Shown: positions 40,624-52,162, counted from the stretch's first letter. The stretch is 64,000 nucleotides of DNA from Isoetes taiwanensis (GCA_021234155.1 JAJEKV010000024.1:13926913-13990912), one strand, 5' to 3'. Made by a program: numbers and translations. The notes: generated by a model not told the origin, from the letters alone.

Positions 40624-41406
40624 TCACGGGTCAGTGCAGTTCGGACCACCAAATCCCTTGTGTCCCAAAATTACCAGAAATGGGGGGGAGCTATCGTGCG
40701 CCTTAAATGGGACCACCCCGAATCCAAGCTTCCTCTTCAGAATTGCCATAGCACGTTCAGGGAAAGGAAGGGTTTTAAAATTACGCTTCAGCTTGGTGTT
40801 GATGTAGGGTTGACATAGACGGTTCAATTCCTTCATGTCTTCCTCATCAAGGGTAGCCTTTTCCTTGTAATAATCAAAATCATGGTATTCATTAGATGCA
40901 ATGTTGCAGAACTCCGTGATGCCTTCTTCTAACGCACGTTGTCGCTTTAGGACTGTGGCATAATCCTTTGCGTCCTGCATTTTAGAACTCCTGGTCTTCC
41001 TTAGTAGGATTGTTCCATCCAAGATTTTGCCTTGTAGGTCAAGCGTTTCTTTGTCCGTCAGGCCCTGTATCCTCTTCATGAACTGCTTGTCAAACAACTT
41101 GGGGTCCGGCCTGCTTGGAAATTCTCCATTCTTTGTCCTTGACTTGCCTCTTGTCCATTGAGCCCATATCTCAGTCCATTTCTCCCAGACCACCTCAGTG
41201 CTAAGAATGAGGTCATATTGGTCTGAGAGAGACTCCATGCCTTTCCTTGGTGTTCTCTTCTTCTTCTCCTCTTCTTCCTCTCCCTCATCATCTTCTGTCC
41301 CTCAGTGAGAACATATCCGCATAGTTTCTCAAAGGTCTTCCACTTATCCAGAGGAGCCCTGTTTCCTTTAGGGCCGAGGACAACCCAATGCTTTCCTTTG
41401 TTGCTA
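40624..41406 (-). CDS. Charged helical segment of the ParB/FCP1-like gene
   Basis: After a possible acceptor (TTAG at ~41407) the minus strand reads KHWVVLGPKGNRAPLDKWK, an acidic-then-basic run (EDDEGEEEEEKKKRTPRKG, requiring one frame change near 41290), then a 204-codon frame, MESLSDQYDLILSTEVVWEK, with many charged helices to ILGHKGFGGPNC. No known domain; it is likely a linker or helical platform between the DGQH and FCP1 parts. The long open frame and biased composition make it probably truly coding or recently so. Confidence 0.5.
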
Positions 41407-41509
41407 AGCGTGTATGATGCAGTGGGATAAGGGCTGCATTAGATCAATGTACCAATGTCGAGCATGAAAGTATCTACAAACACGGAATAAGCGATAAATA
41501 GTAGCCCGG

Positions 41510-41896
41510 GTTTTTCGACTTTCGATGAGTCGAGAAAGTCCCTGAACGTCTAATTTTCTTTTACTTATACGGGTTTTTCGACTCATGAAGTCGAGAAAGC
41601 TCTGCATCCTTTGATTTTCTGTGTTACCCTGGCTTTCTCGACTCGCGAGTCGAGAAACCCCAGTGATAATCGGGAAAATGTTAGGATGGTAGGGCTTTCT
41701 CGACTTCATGAAGTCAAAAGTCCTTGAATGTCTAATTTTCTTTTTACTTCTGCGGGTTTTCGACTCGCTGAGTCGAGAAAGCTCTACATCCTTTGATTTT
41801 CTGTGTTACCCTGGCTTTCTCGACTCGCGAGTCGAGAAACCCCAGTGATAATCGGCAAATGTTAGGATGGTAGGGCTTTCTCGACTTCGCGAGAAT
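41510..41896. repeat. Palindrome array: seven TCGA palindromes at ~61-bp spacing
   Basis: Starts at about 41510, 41571, 41630, 41693, 41755, 41813 and 41875, so steps of 61, 59, 63, 62, 58 and 62 bp. Most have half sites like CTTTCTCGACT paired with AGTCGAGAAAG; the 41630 and 41813 copies have the perfect TCTCGACTCG/CGAGTCGAGA core. Intervening DNA is itself a ~183-bp higher-order duplicate (CATCCTTTGATTTTCTGTG twice). The last copy has lost its right half. It lies between the DGQH-like and charged segments of the minus-strand gene, i.e. in a probable intron. Confidence 0.9.
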
Positions 41897-41919
41897 GAAA
41901 AAAATTGAGAGAGTTATTT

Positions 41920-42380
41920 ACCTTCACGTAGCTTCGCGCCTTGCTATTGTATTACAGCGGTGGCTAATCGGCCTAGTTAGGTTCTTTGGCGTCTCCGTAA
42001 AAGAACTCTGCACTCTCGCTTGGCATATCTATCCTTGATCCTTTGCGGCACCTCCTTCTCCGTCTGCAATACTTGCGCCGCCCTCACTGAATGCTGACCG
42101 TCTACAACCCAGAACCGGACGTCTTTTCCCTTCAGATCTTCCTCAGACTTCCAATTTGAACAACTCACCGATTCGATCGCTAAAAGGTATGACATCCGCG
42201 GGCATTGGATGCAGCGGGATGTCGCACCATCGGGTTCGGAATCTCGGCATGTGTCTTTGGATTAAATTTCTGTGGTTGAACAAAGGCGGCATCTCCCGTG
42301 CAAACCTTGGCCGTCTAATGTCCAAAGAAGCGGCTTGTGTGATATTCCCAACGGATATCTTGAGCCGGTAGCTCCATTTT
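41920..42380 (-). CDS. ParB/sulfiredoxin-like (DGQH) segment
   Basis: Minus strand reads LDIRRPRFAREMPPLFNHRN, then WCDIPLHPMPADVIPFSDRI, and after a frame change or short intron near 42165 (CG/GTGAGTTG is donor-like) GKDVRFWVVDGQHSVRAAQ and KEVPQRIKDRYAKREC. The order 'I-P-L-x-P-M ... P-F-S-x-R-I ... VVDGQHxxxAA' is that of ParB/Srx-fold proteins, which bind nucleotide or nick DNA in bacteria; eukaryotic members are mostly uncharacterised. The assignment rests on motif pattern alone. An alternative is an unrelated plant domain with a chance DGQH. Confidence 0.45.
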
Positions 42381-42668
42381 ACGTGCCCCCTCTACGTGAA
42401 ATCTGATCGATCATACGGATCCATTATTGGGGGGAGTCGACCATATCTTCGTCTCCTTAGTCGTCATCTGATTCCTCCGTGTGGTGTCATCTTCCCCATC
42501 TTTGTTTTTGGTGGACTTTTTTTTGTGTATGAACCACAACTTCATTTCCCCGCAGAGTGTTGTAGAGTCTTCAAGCCACGGTAGAAGTGAAGCTCCCGTA
42601 TTGAGCAGTTTTCCCCGACCACGGAAATCTCCATTCCAAGCTCCACGGATGTTAGGGTTCGGCCTCCT

Positions 42669-43225
42669 TCATCCTTTCGGATCCTTCCACCCAAGGTTAC
42701 GACAATTTAAAGGCTTTGCCTTTTTTGGGTGCCCTTCGCCTTGCTCATAGAAGAGTGAGAATAATTTGAAAGCGCTAATTTTTGGTGTGATAGAACTTAC
42801 TCTTACGGCGAGTCCTCGACATGTAGTGTTAAATGCTTGAATCTGGCCAGGTGGCGGAGAGCACAATCCCGATTTTTTGTACTTGTCTTCGGAGCTCTTC
42901 TTGTCCCTTTGGTGGAGAAACAGATCTTTCTCCTTCCCACTTGTTGATACCTCGACATACCACCAAGAATCTTCTGGTGTGTCAAGAAGCTCTGTTCTCC
43001 AGTCCCTCGATGACGAAGAAGCGGAGTTCGCCCGGTGATCACTAGTGAGTCCAGGGTGAATCTTTGCAAGAAGAAAGGATGGATCAGTTAAGGTATTCCG
43101 ACAAAAGAAAAACCTCAGAGCTCACCTGGGGTGTTAGTCTTCTTCTTCTTGCTGCCGCTAGAACTAGCATCCCCTCCGGCGCCTCGCTTCTTGGACGGAG
43201 TCGTCATGTCTGTATGCCCTCTCAT
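42669..43225 (-). CDS. 5' exons of the ParB/FCP1-like gene
   Basis: Minus strand from the ATG at 43223-43225 (or 43205-43207) reads MTTPSKKRGAGGDASSSGSK followed by KKKKTNTP, a basic nuclear-localisation-like N-terminus, ending in the donor CCAG/GTGAGC at 43126/43125. The following segment (43061-42800) reads in one frame WRTELLDTPEDSWWYVEVS and DLFLHQRDKKSSEDKYKKSG; a further frame at 42780-42669 reads SLFYEQGEGHPKKAKPLNC. Splice phases do not join cleanly as read. No domain recognised. Confidence 0.4.
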
Positions 43226-44100
43226 CCTCTTCCTGATCGGACCCCTCTGTAAATTAAGTTTCCTCCGCGCGTTGTGAGTTTTAGGACTGCATGTAAAAAA
43301 GATCGGGCGTGTTCTTTAGTTTGAATTTAAGGACATGCAATCATTTATGAAAAAAAGCGGGCTAAGGGTACAGCACGGTCGGCTTTAGCCCGCCCAAACA
43401 CTATTTCGAAATTTAATCACATCAAGGGACTTAGTGAGCGGAGCGTAGTTTATCTTCACTGCGACATTGGCGACCTCGAGTTCGGAGGGGAGCCGGAATG
43501 GCGCCGCGACGCGGTAAGCTGCTAACAGCGCCTTGCATATGTGTGTTTTTCCGCGTAGCGCCCTATTGCAAGCGATTGATTTGATCGATGAGCACGGAGC
43601 TAAGGTAGGAAGCGGAGAGGAGCTGCCGGACACGGGAACTCTACTGCTTGGGCCATGGAATGGGGATACGCGAGAATATGATGATACAAGTATTAGATGC
43701 GAATACACTCTTGATGAGACCGGCAAACGGAAGAAGCAAAGACTCTAGGTGAGGCTGCGGGATCCGTGATCTGATGGCCCAAGGAATTCTTTTGCGTGAA
43801 GAGGTGAGTTTGAGAGATGCCTATGTTATTTCGCTTGTAGAACATGCCAAATACGTGTTTAAATAATGGAAGCTGGCTGATAAGCTCGGCGGATTCATTG
43901 TTTCCTTGTCCAAAGCATTTTTCAGCCGAGAGATGATTTACTCTACGGGTTGAGAGATGCTCGGCAAGGAAACAATGGATCGAGGTTAAAAAACAGTTCC
44001 ATTTTAGGTGTGTTTTTTATGGAGTGTTTTCTTGGAATGTTGTACATAGATGGGAGGCTAGGTCTAAAGCCCGGGGAGATGCGGTTCAAATGCATCCTCT
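43226..44100. other. Upstream region of the minus-strand gene; no gene assigned
   Basis: Would include the promoter and 5' leader of the gene above. Frames at 43385-43726 (minus) and 43533-43748 (plus) overlap each other and match nothing. CGGCGGATTC-type words and ATTGTTTCCTTG (43898, and inverted at 43960) form a small inverted repeat around GCCGAGAGATG. Confidence 0.4.
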
Positions 44101-44109
44101 TGTAGTTAG

Positions 44110-45600
44110 TTGGGGGGGCCTCCACCCGGTCGAACCACTCCTCTTCGCAATATTCGAGGAAGATGGTTCGAAGGAGAGTGGCTCGCACGGGGCTAGAGGC
44201 ACTTGGGACTAAAAGCAGGAGAATACAAAGTGCGATAGTTGTAGAGAATGCAAGCCTTGGCTTCCTCTTCAGGGTTTCCGTGGTTGTTGTAGAGGCCTCC
44301 ACCCACCCGAGCCCCTCCCCCTCTGGGGCAATATTCGACCTAAGATGGTTCAAAGAGAGTGACTCGGGACCGGTCGGCCACTGCTACCATACACAGGAGA
44401 ATTGGTTGGTTCGGGGATTCTAATTTCATGCAGTCGAGACGCCCACCTGCTCATTATTTTCAATCTAAGTCGAGAATGCCTGGGCCATCCCGAAACTCCT
44501 GCTAGTACACATGGAGTGCCGGCTGGTTAAGGCATTCCCACTGGCCAGGCAGAATGCACGTTGTAAGCTCTATGGCCTCCTCAGAGTTGTTAGAGGCCTC
44601 CACCCGCCACCGAGCCCCCCCCTTCGCCATATTCGTCTAAGATGGTTCAAGGAGAGTGGTTCTGACCGGGTAGAGGCCAACGCGACCACACATAATGAGA
44701 ATTGGTTGGAATAGAGGATTCTCATCAGTGAGTCGAGAATGCGATCGTTGGTTGGTGGAACCGTGTCTACATTCTCGACTCGCAAGTCGAATGCCTTAGC
44801 CATCGAGAACTCCGGGATGGTACACATGGAGTTGGGTTGGGTAAAGGCATTCCCGACTCATGGCCGAGAATGCACAAACTAAGCTCGTGGTTTCCCCGTG
44901 GTTAGTTGTAGAGGCCTCCACCCTCGTGAGCCCATCCCCTTCGCAATATTCGACGAAGATGGTTCAAGGAGACGGTCTTTGATTGGGTAGAGGCCACCGC
45001 GACTCACAAACAAGAGAATTGGGTTGCTTAAGAGTTGGCCCGCAGACAAATCAAAACAACTTCCCTTCGCAATGTCCAGGAAGATAGAAGGAGAGTTGTT
45101 AAGATCGTCTGTGCCAGCTCTAGAGTGCACTAGAGCCTCGCGTGAGTCGAAAGCGGCCAGCACCTCAGGTTAGTCGCCGAGGCCTCCACTCAATCGAGCC
45201 CATCCCTTCGCAATATTCACTCGAAGATGGTTCAAGGAGAGGCGGTCTTTGATTGGGTAGAGGCCACATACAGAATTGAATTGTTAAGAGTTGGCCCGGG
45301 CAGACAGTGAAAACCCACTTCAATGTCCAATGTCCGGAGGAAGATAGAAGGAGAGTGGTTAAGATCGTCTGCAGCCAGCTCTAGAGTGCACTAGAGTTTA
45401 CGCTTTCTGGGACTCACGAAGTCGAGAAAGCGGCCAGCACTCCTTCTGTTGTCGCCGAGGCCTCCACCCGGGCCGGAGGAGCCCTCTTCGCAATATTCAT
45501 GAGCATGGTTCAAAGGGAGAGTGGCTCAGACTCGGGTGGAGGCACTCAACACGCATCAGGCCATTAAGGTAGAGTCACATTCTCACTCCGAAGTCGAGAA
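44110..45600. repeat. Six-copy degenerate tandem array with residual TCGA palindromes
   Basis: GAGGCCTCCACC...TTCGCAATATTC...AAGATGGTTCAA(G)GAGA...GGTAGAGGCC...GAGAATTGG recurs six times; the CCTCCAC word falls at 44119, 44296, 44597, 44915, 45183 and 45461 (steps 177, 301, 318, 268, 278). Between units lie degraded palindromes: CATTCTCGACTCGCAAGTCGA (44770), CCCGACTCATGGCCGAGAATGC (44848), GGGACTCACGAAGTCGAGAAAG (45408) and CGAAGTCGAGAAGG (45590). The array sits upstream of the ParB/FCP1-like gene. Confidence 0.8.
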
Positions 45601-46990
45601 GGCCGCAGCAGCTTCTAAAGAATGTGAAGACATTGGGTAGTCAGGTATCTGATCAGCGAAGTCGAACCTTCAACCGCCAACAGCCCAGAGTGTACACTTC
45701 TCGCCAATGACCGACTCGGCGAAAGTCGAAGAAGGCCCACTTCCCGACCCTGGCAAGCTGAAGTATTCTCAACTCGCCACTCCCTTCGCATGTCTCCTGC
45801 AGATTGGATTTCTTTGTGAGTTAGAAATGGAGATTCTGTGAAGCAATTCCTATTCTTAGTTCTTGCTGGGAGAAAGACATTCCTAGTTATGTTCTGTTAA
45901 TGCTCTGCAATATCTTACTTCCTAACACCAGTCTCTGATGATTTCTATCTCGGTTGCTTGCTACTACTCTAACCACTATTCTCACTTGTGCCTGTACAAT
46001 GTATTCAATTCAACCACAAGCAAGAAAAAGATAACAAAAGCGAAAAAAACAATACAAAGGGAAAACAGGATATGAGAGAGATTAGTGAGATTCATGAGAA
46101 AGCAGAGAAAAAGTGGAGAACAAATCAGAGAAATGAGATTAAAAAGGGTATGATATTACAACAACATACCTGGAAGATTTGCTGGATGAGGAGGAGGCTT
46201 CCGTGTTCGCTTCCATGTGGGTATAGTCGTTCGCAAAGCGTGAATAAGGATTTGTCGGGCTGTAAATTGTATCAGGGATTAATAAGAGCCTCTAACAACA
46301 GAATATAAGTAAAAATGCACTAAAGGACTTACAGAAAACTAAAAAGCAGCACTAAAAAGGGCCTCACTTTCTTCTCGGTGGTAGTAACATTTCGAACACT
46401 CAATCTGGCGGAGAACGGTATTTGGAAGCGGCCCCTGATCCGTCGACCAACCGCCGGGCTGTCATAAGATGGCCTTGGAATCGCTCGGTTCGATCGATCG
46501 CCTGACCGGAAAAGCGGGCGCTTGAGGAAAACACAGAGCTCGAAGAGTGATCAGAGAAAACAGGGGAGGAAGAATGGTCGGGGGGGAGAGGAAGAGGGTG
46601 CGATTAATTACTGGGCTGCACCCTCAAACCTCGTAAAAAGTGCAATAATAAACTTCTGTCGCGTGTGGGCCATGCCCTCCATGGCGTGGCGGTCGCGGAT
46701 TCTTGACATGTACGCTTCGGCTTTTCGCCTCAAGAGGCCGCGGGCCATGACAAGATATGAAAGGTTAGGTTATATGTTTATATATGTTATCTTATGTATT
46801 TAATATGGTTTCAATGGTTGAATAGTTTCAATGGTTATATATGGTTACAATGTTTACATATGGTTTAGAATGAGTATGGTTGTATGCTTTAATATGGTTA
46901 TATGATTTTAGTTAATATGGTTGTATGATTTAATATGGTTATATTTAATATATTTGTATGGTTTTATATGGTTCATATGGTCATATTTGT
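45601..46990. other. No gene; A-rich then TATGGTT-repeat region
   Basis: 46000-46190 is A/G-rich with a 106-codon Lys/Asn/Glu frame that looks compositional. 46750-46990 is a degenerate run of short units around ATATGGTT/TTCAATGG (about 10-15-bp spacing). No recognised coding sequence. Confidence 0.5.
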
Positions 46991-47037
46991 GGTGTTTGGG
47001 GCTATATGGTTTTAATGTGAGCTTTTTCATTCAGGGA

Positions 47038-49960
47038 GTATGTGAGATGAGTAAAATGGAGCCAAGGAAGTCCAGCAGAGGCCATTGCCCTAGGCTCCAA
47101 TGGAGGAAGATGGGTTGCCTTTTGTTGCACCCTTGCAACCAGACGGTATTTGCAGAGGGCATAATAACTGCAGTTGATCCATTTGATAGTGTGAATGATG
47201 AGAGGCTAAGAGATGAACATCTTGGAGTTGGCATTGTGAAGCTTCTTATCGAAGTTGATACAATCATGTCCCAGGGAAGCTCTAGTGATTGCATTGTGTG
47301 CTCGGGGGCTCTTTGGAGTCCCAAGCTCGAGTTGAGATGGCCAATTAGATATATTACACACAAGAATGGTGATACTCTAGAATGCCCTACTGAACTACAC
47401 ACCCCAAGGCCCACCCAAGGCCATGTGGAAGATTTGGTGGTCGATGAGCATCCTTTGATCACAAGGAAGAGACGCTATGTCTTTCATAAAAGGCAGCCAA
47501 GGGTGCCCAAGAGGCCTAGAAGTGACAAATATTTAGAAAGGATGGAAAGTATGGCACCAACCAAAGAAAACCCGGAGGCAATTAGGGGACAAGAGTGTTG
47601 CAACCTAGATTGCACGGTCAATTACAATGTGGATGACCTCGTGCGGATAAGGTCCCAATACATTGGACAGACTTCAAAAAGATAGGATTAATTTCATTTA
47701 CTCCTTGTGTAGGAATTCCGGCTATGATGAAAAACACAGGCTGCTACTATATCAATTGAGGGGCATGAAGGTATGTATGAGAGCATTGAGATGGATTCTT
47801 GGGGTGAGCAAGTCTTCATTTTACAGATCTTGGGGGCGAGGTTAGAAAAAAAGGGCACGGTTTGTTCCAACATGGTAATGCACTCACTTTGAAACCTAGA
47901 GCAAATACTCTAAAGGCCATTGCGGTCTTGAGAGCTTTGTGAGATACATGTCTCAATCTATGCCCCACAAGTCGAAGGTGAGAACGAACACGGTGTGCGA
48001 AAGTGGTGCAAAGAGTGTTGCCACAACACTATATCCAAAAGGAGTGCCTTAAGGAGGTCAACTCCATCCCGGAAACCACTTGGAGGCAGGCCTCTTTCTC
48101 AATCACATTTCAGCAAGTTATGGAGCACTCACTTCTCGGGCGTAAGTGTCCTACAACACATGCCATTCTTAAAGTGCAACACTTGCATTCAACTCAAGGA
48201 TACTCTTGCATCAACTGCAATAGAGAAAGAAAAGAATGGCAATTAGGGAGCAATTTGCGGATCACCAAAGGGACTAAATATCATGTAGACAGTTGTATTG
48301 GCGGTGGAGAACATTTTTCGAGATCTTGTGGGACAAATTTTTGTGTATAATTCATGATAAGATGGACCAACACAAGACTTTCTTGCCAAAGCTAGATCCT
48401 TTACCCAAGCGTTGTCAAAACGCTTTTCGGATGAAAGTAAAATGCAGGGTGTATTAACACATGGTCATGGAACTGGAACATATGGTCATTTTGTGCTTGA
48501 TCTATGGAGAGATGATCCAAACTTCCATGTGAGCTCTATTTTCAAGTGCACGAGAACACTAGAGAAAGGATCGATAGAAGGGAGGAGATATTCCCCTTCA
48601 GCACCCATTTTGAGGCTTTGATGGATGATCAACCGCTTTGTTACCAAAGGCGGATAAAAAGCTCACATCCAAGGTGTCTAGTGAATCAAGGAGGACTTGG
48701 GATGATTTCCCCTTACTTGAGAAATCACCGAGGAGCTATGTGTTCAGTTGGACAAGCTGTTGGAAAGAAAACAAGAATAGATGGATGTTTGGGGCAATGT
48801 CATACTTGGCAAGAAGTTGGGAGTATTCAAAGTTGTGAAAGTGGGATTCATGATGGTTGGGCATACGATGATGATATAGATGGATTCTTTGGAACTTTCT
48901 CCACCAAGCTCAAGAGAGAAAACGTGACCACTCTTCTGAACTAATGGATGTGTTTGAGAGCTGCATTGACCCCAACCCAATGGCTTTCTTGATGGATGAG
49001 GTTGCTGCATTGGAAATCATTTGTAGAAGGATACTTGCTAGATGGTAAGGACCGGTTGACAGGGACACACAAAGCCACTTCAGTTCAAGTTTTGGGTTAG
49101 GGATGGAATACCAATCATGCAATATAAGTGGAGACCAGGTGACAAGTTGTGGATGCCTATACAAGGTATCGAGTTGTGGCAAAGGGGTGCTTCTTTGGTG
49201 AAGTTCTCATTCCTAAAGGGCAGCTAAAACCACTACCTCCCTTCAAGGCAGGTCAAAGACTCTAGCCAACTGGTGAAGGGCATCAAGGATTACATAACGA
49301 CTTTGGGATGATGTTCGAAATGGAAAGCACACCTCCACTCTTAAGAAAAATCAAATGGACTCCTAATCAAGTCTTCGGGAGAAAGTTGTGACATGCTTAG
49401 AAACCGAACGACCATGTGGGAGGGAGCTAAGAGAGGCGGGTTCTTGCCGAGTCAAGATGGGAGGGTTCTCAAGGTGCAAGCACGTCTAAGAATGCTCACT
49501 TGGGTCCCAACAAGGGTTCCAAGTGGTTTGTGGGAAGTAAGGCCTCAAAGCCGGAAGTGGTTTGATCTTCTGAGTGGGATCCCTTTGAGGACATCAAGGA
49601 AGGATACTTTGTGCTAGTAAGGCGATGATGAGGACTGTCCAATATGGTTAGGGGTGGCACTCTACGATGTAACCACCACTATGCGATGGAGAGGAGTTGC
49701 GCCCCGGATTCCAAATTCAATATTGGGAGCCCATTGGGAGACACAAGAAGGGCAACTTGAAGGAGCAATACACTGACTGCTGGGAGAAGAAGTGGAGGGC
49801 AAATTATGCTGACCCTCAAAGGAGGGAATTGGTGGAGTGTGTGGTATGGTCATATCCAAGTTCTCACATTGCAAAAGACAACACACACAAGATCCCAAGA
49901 AGGGAGATGGACAAGGCCATGAGCAACCTCCATGCCATATCATTGTATGAGGGTACATAA
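47038..49960 (+). pseudogene. DUF7869-type transposase-like gene, multiply frameshifted
   Basis: N-terminal frame 46921-47685: HPCNQTVFAEGIITAVDPFD, DEHLGVGIVKLLIEVD and SDCIVCSGALWSPKLELRW, a basic run (KRQPRVPKRPRS), then CCNLDC. After a shift near 47680 comes HRLLLYQLRGMKVCMRAL and WILGVSKSSFYR, a helix-turn-helix-like segment. Further broken frames contain GNALTLKPRANTLKAI, KENKNRWMFGAMSYL and, near 48850, FMMVGHTHDDIDGFFGTFS, the block typical of DUF7869 proteins that are widespread as putative DDE transposase relatives. The C-terminal frame 49690-49960 contains YWEPIGRHKKGN. At least five frame changes; not functional. TIRs not found. Its neighbour to the left is in the opposite orientation. 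Confidence 0.6.
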
Positions 49961-50960
49961 TATTGAGAAGTTTGAAAACTTTCTCAACTAGTGGTTTGTA
50001 AAATTTATGAGGAAAACAAGTAACCCAATTCTATGTGTGTCATGTGTAATTCTATTCAAGCAATCAATTCAGAAATTTCTTTTATGGTGTGTGAGTCCCA
50101 TTTTCAGTCCGAGTCCCAAAATTCAAGATTTGTCCCACTTTAATTAAATGCGACTTACAAATCTACCTGCAAGGAGAGGCAAACTGATAGGCACATTCAA
50201 AATAGAGGAATACATAAAGTAGAAAGTTATATTCATAACCTAGATGACGATTAGCAGTGAATCATTAGCGTAAATTCATATCATATTGGGTGCTCAGTGT
50301 CTACAGAAGGTCTAGGAAAATGTATTTGCAAATCTAATAACTTTAGACATGATGAATACATGCCACATTGAATCATCAAGGATAACTACCAGTAGTTGAA
50401 CGACCTCCTTTGACACTCTAGCTCCCGCCTGTAACCCAATTGCAATGCAACCTTAGCACATTAAGCTATGTTACTACCAATCATTATAAATCACCACCTC
50501 CAATTCCCCTTTCTCTACCATCCTCCTTTGTCCCAAGGTCTACAAAACCAACAAAATAATCCTTACCTTTGGTTGGTCAATTCCATGTTAGCTTAAAGAT
50601 TCGTGAATTGTTTCTTATATTATTTTTTTACCAGCACAGATCGTTTGCAATAAAACCATGAGAGATGTGTGCGTGGTATTCTTCATTGCAAAATGGTTAT
50701 AAAACTTGAGTGGATTCAGACCAGACATGGATATTGCACTGCTTGTATTCTACCCCGACCTATCCAAGGATTCTCTATTCGTACTGGACAATCGGATGGC
50801 GCCCTAACATAGTATCATGACAACCAACAACAATCAAATCACCTACTAACTCACTCACGTAACGCAGAAAACCTTGACCTTTTGGATAGAGAGAAATTCC
50901 TAATCTCATCCATTTCGCTGAGAATATCTCAACAATATATGGTTAGGGTTAGCATCTAGG
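49961..50960. other. No gene recognised
   Basis: 3' flank of the transposase-like pseudogene, then ordinary AT-rich DNA with no domain-bearing frame. Confidence 0.45.
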
Positions 50961-52162
50961 GTGGCGGCAGCGACCACCCGATCCTTGAAACACCATAGAA
51001 GGCTTTGGAGCCGGAGGAGCAGCGAAATCAGCTACTGTTGCTACGATAGGATCGTAGTGATGCTGATTTTGGCCATATCTTCCCTGACTGTTCCGAATTT
51101 TTGCAACAAAGGAGGCCCAGTGGAGCATAGATGCTGCTCTGCTACCTTCATCTTGTTTATGGTTGTTGAATTCTTTGACAGGGTAAGAAATGGTGTTTCA
51201 GCTTTAGCTTCTATTTTGTTATGCAGCCAGGGGTTTGTGAAAAGTTTCCAAGCATGTTCTTTCAGTTCTGAGCAGTTCTGTTTCAAAGAATGTAGTACCA
51301 GAGCTTCTATGTTGCTTACTTGAAGCCTCTTTATCTACAAGCCATGTGATGGTTTAGAGTCATATGCTCTTGGCACAATGTAAGTGGATTAGTCTGCCTT
51401 TTGTGCTTAGTTGAACATTGGACCTCTCTTGCTATCAGCCGCCCCATCCCAGCTTAGGAAAAGATGTTGTTCTATTAACTAGTACCAGGGCGGGAGACCA
51501 GGTTTATTTTTGTAGCTGAAATGAGCAATGAGAGTTGTGGCCTATGCAGGCGTTTGAGATAGTAAGGGGAGCTGGCAGACCACCCTTGGAGCAGGCTTGA
51601 AAAAAGACCTCCTATAGTTCATGACCTCCTATAGTACCTCTATGATGAGGATCAGTCAGAGCCTAGTTAACGCATGGGATGAAACTGGCTCTCTTGGCTT
51701 CCTCATACGCTTTGTATCTTTGAGGGAACGAGCTTCAAATGGTTACAACTCTAGGAAGTATTGTGTTCTCTATTTTGTTTGATCTAATTGAGATTTTACC
51801 TATGATAGAATTTCTTTTTGGTATGAGTAGTACAATTTGACACCGATTTTGAAGGGATGAATGGGATGTCTCAAACAGGTGGAAGATCAAGGGCTGCTCC
51901 CTTAGTATCTGCCATTTTTTAGAAGAGGCAAAGGTTTGTGCTAGAATACTCACACTTGAGGAAACGGGATTGGCCTGCTGTAGCATAAAGAATAATAGAG
52001 AAGAAGTAGAGCTTTCTTTGTTCAAGTACTAAGGCTGTTGCATCTCACCCACCCTTCTTTTTTGGTGTGGTTTGAATACTTCCTATCTAGCCTTTTATGA
52101 GGCATGTAATAAGGTCTTGTAGTATTAATAAAATATAAATATCTTGGGCCAAAAAAAAAAAA
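50961..52162 (+). other. Poly(A)-terminated segment, possible retrocopy or LINE 3' end
   Basis: Ends with AATAAAATATAAATATC and an A13 run at ~52150-52162, with an AATAAA signal about 25 bp before, as in a reverse-transcribed mRNA or L1 3' end. Frames at 50961-51323 and 51041-51286 are unrecognised and overlap on opposite strands. The 5' limit is arbitrary and no flanking duplication was found. Confidence 0.3.

Noticed and set aside
41510-41896. CRISPR-like array of palindromic repeats
   Set aside because: Spacing is regular but the setting is a eukaryotic intron-like interval, the spacers are themselves repeated, the repeats vary, and no cas-like genes exist.
38884-43225. Integrated giant-virus fragment
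   Set aside because: ParB-like and FCP1-like domains and the higher GC content could suggest it, but donor-like splice signals and plant-type FCP1 motifs favour a plant gene; no viral hallmark seen.
46921-47037. Start of the 254-codon frame at 46921
   Set aside because: The first ~39 codons (Tyr/Leu/Trp-rich) translate the ATATGGTT repeat run; the domain-like part begins near 47038.
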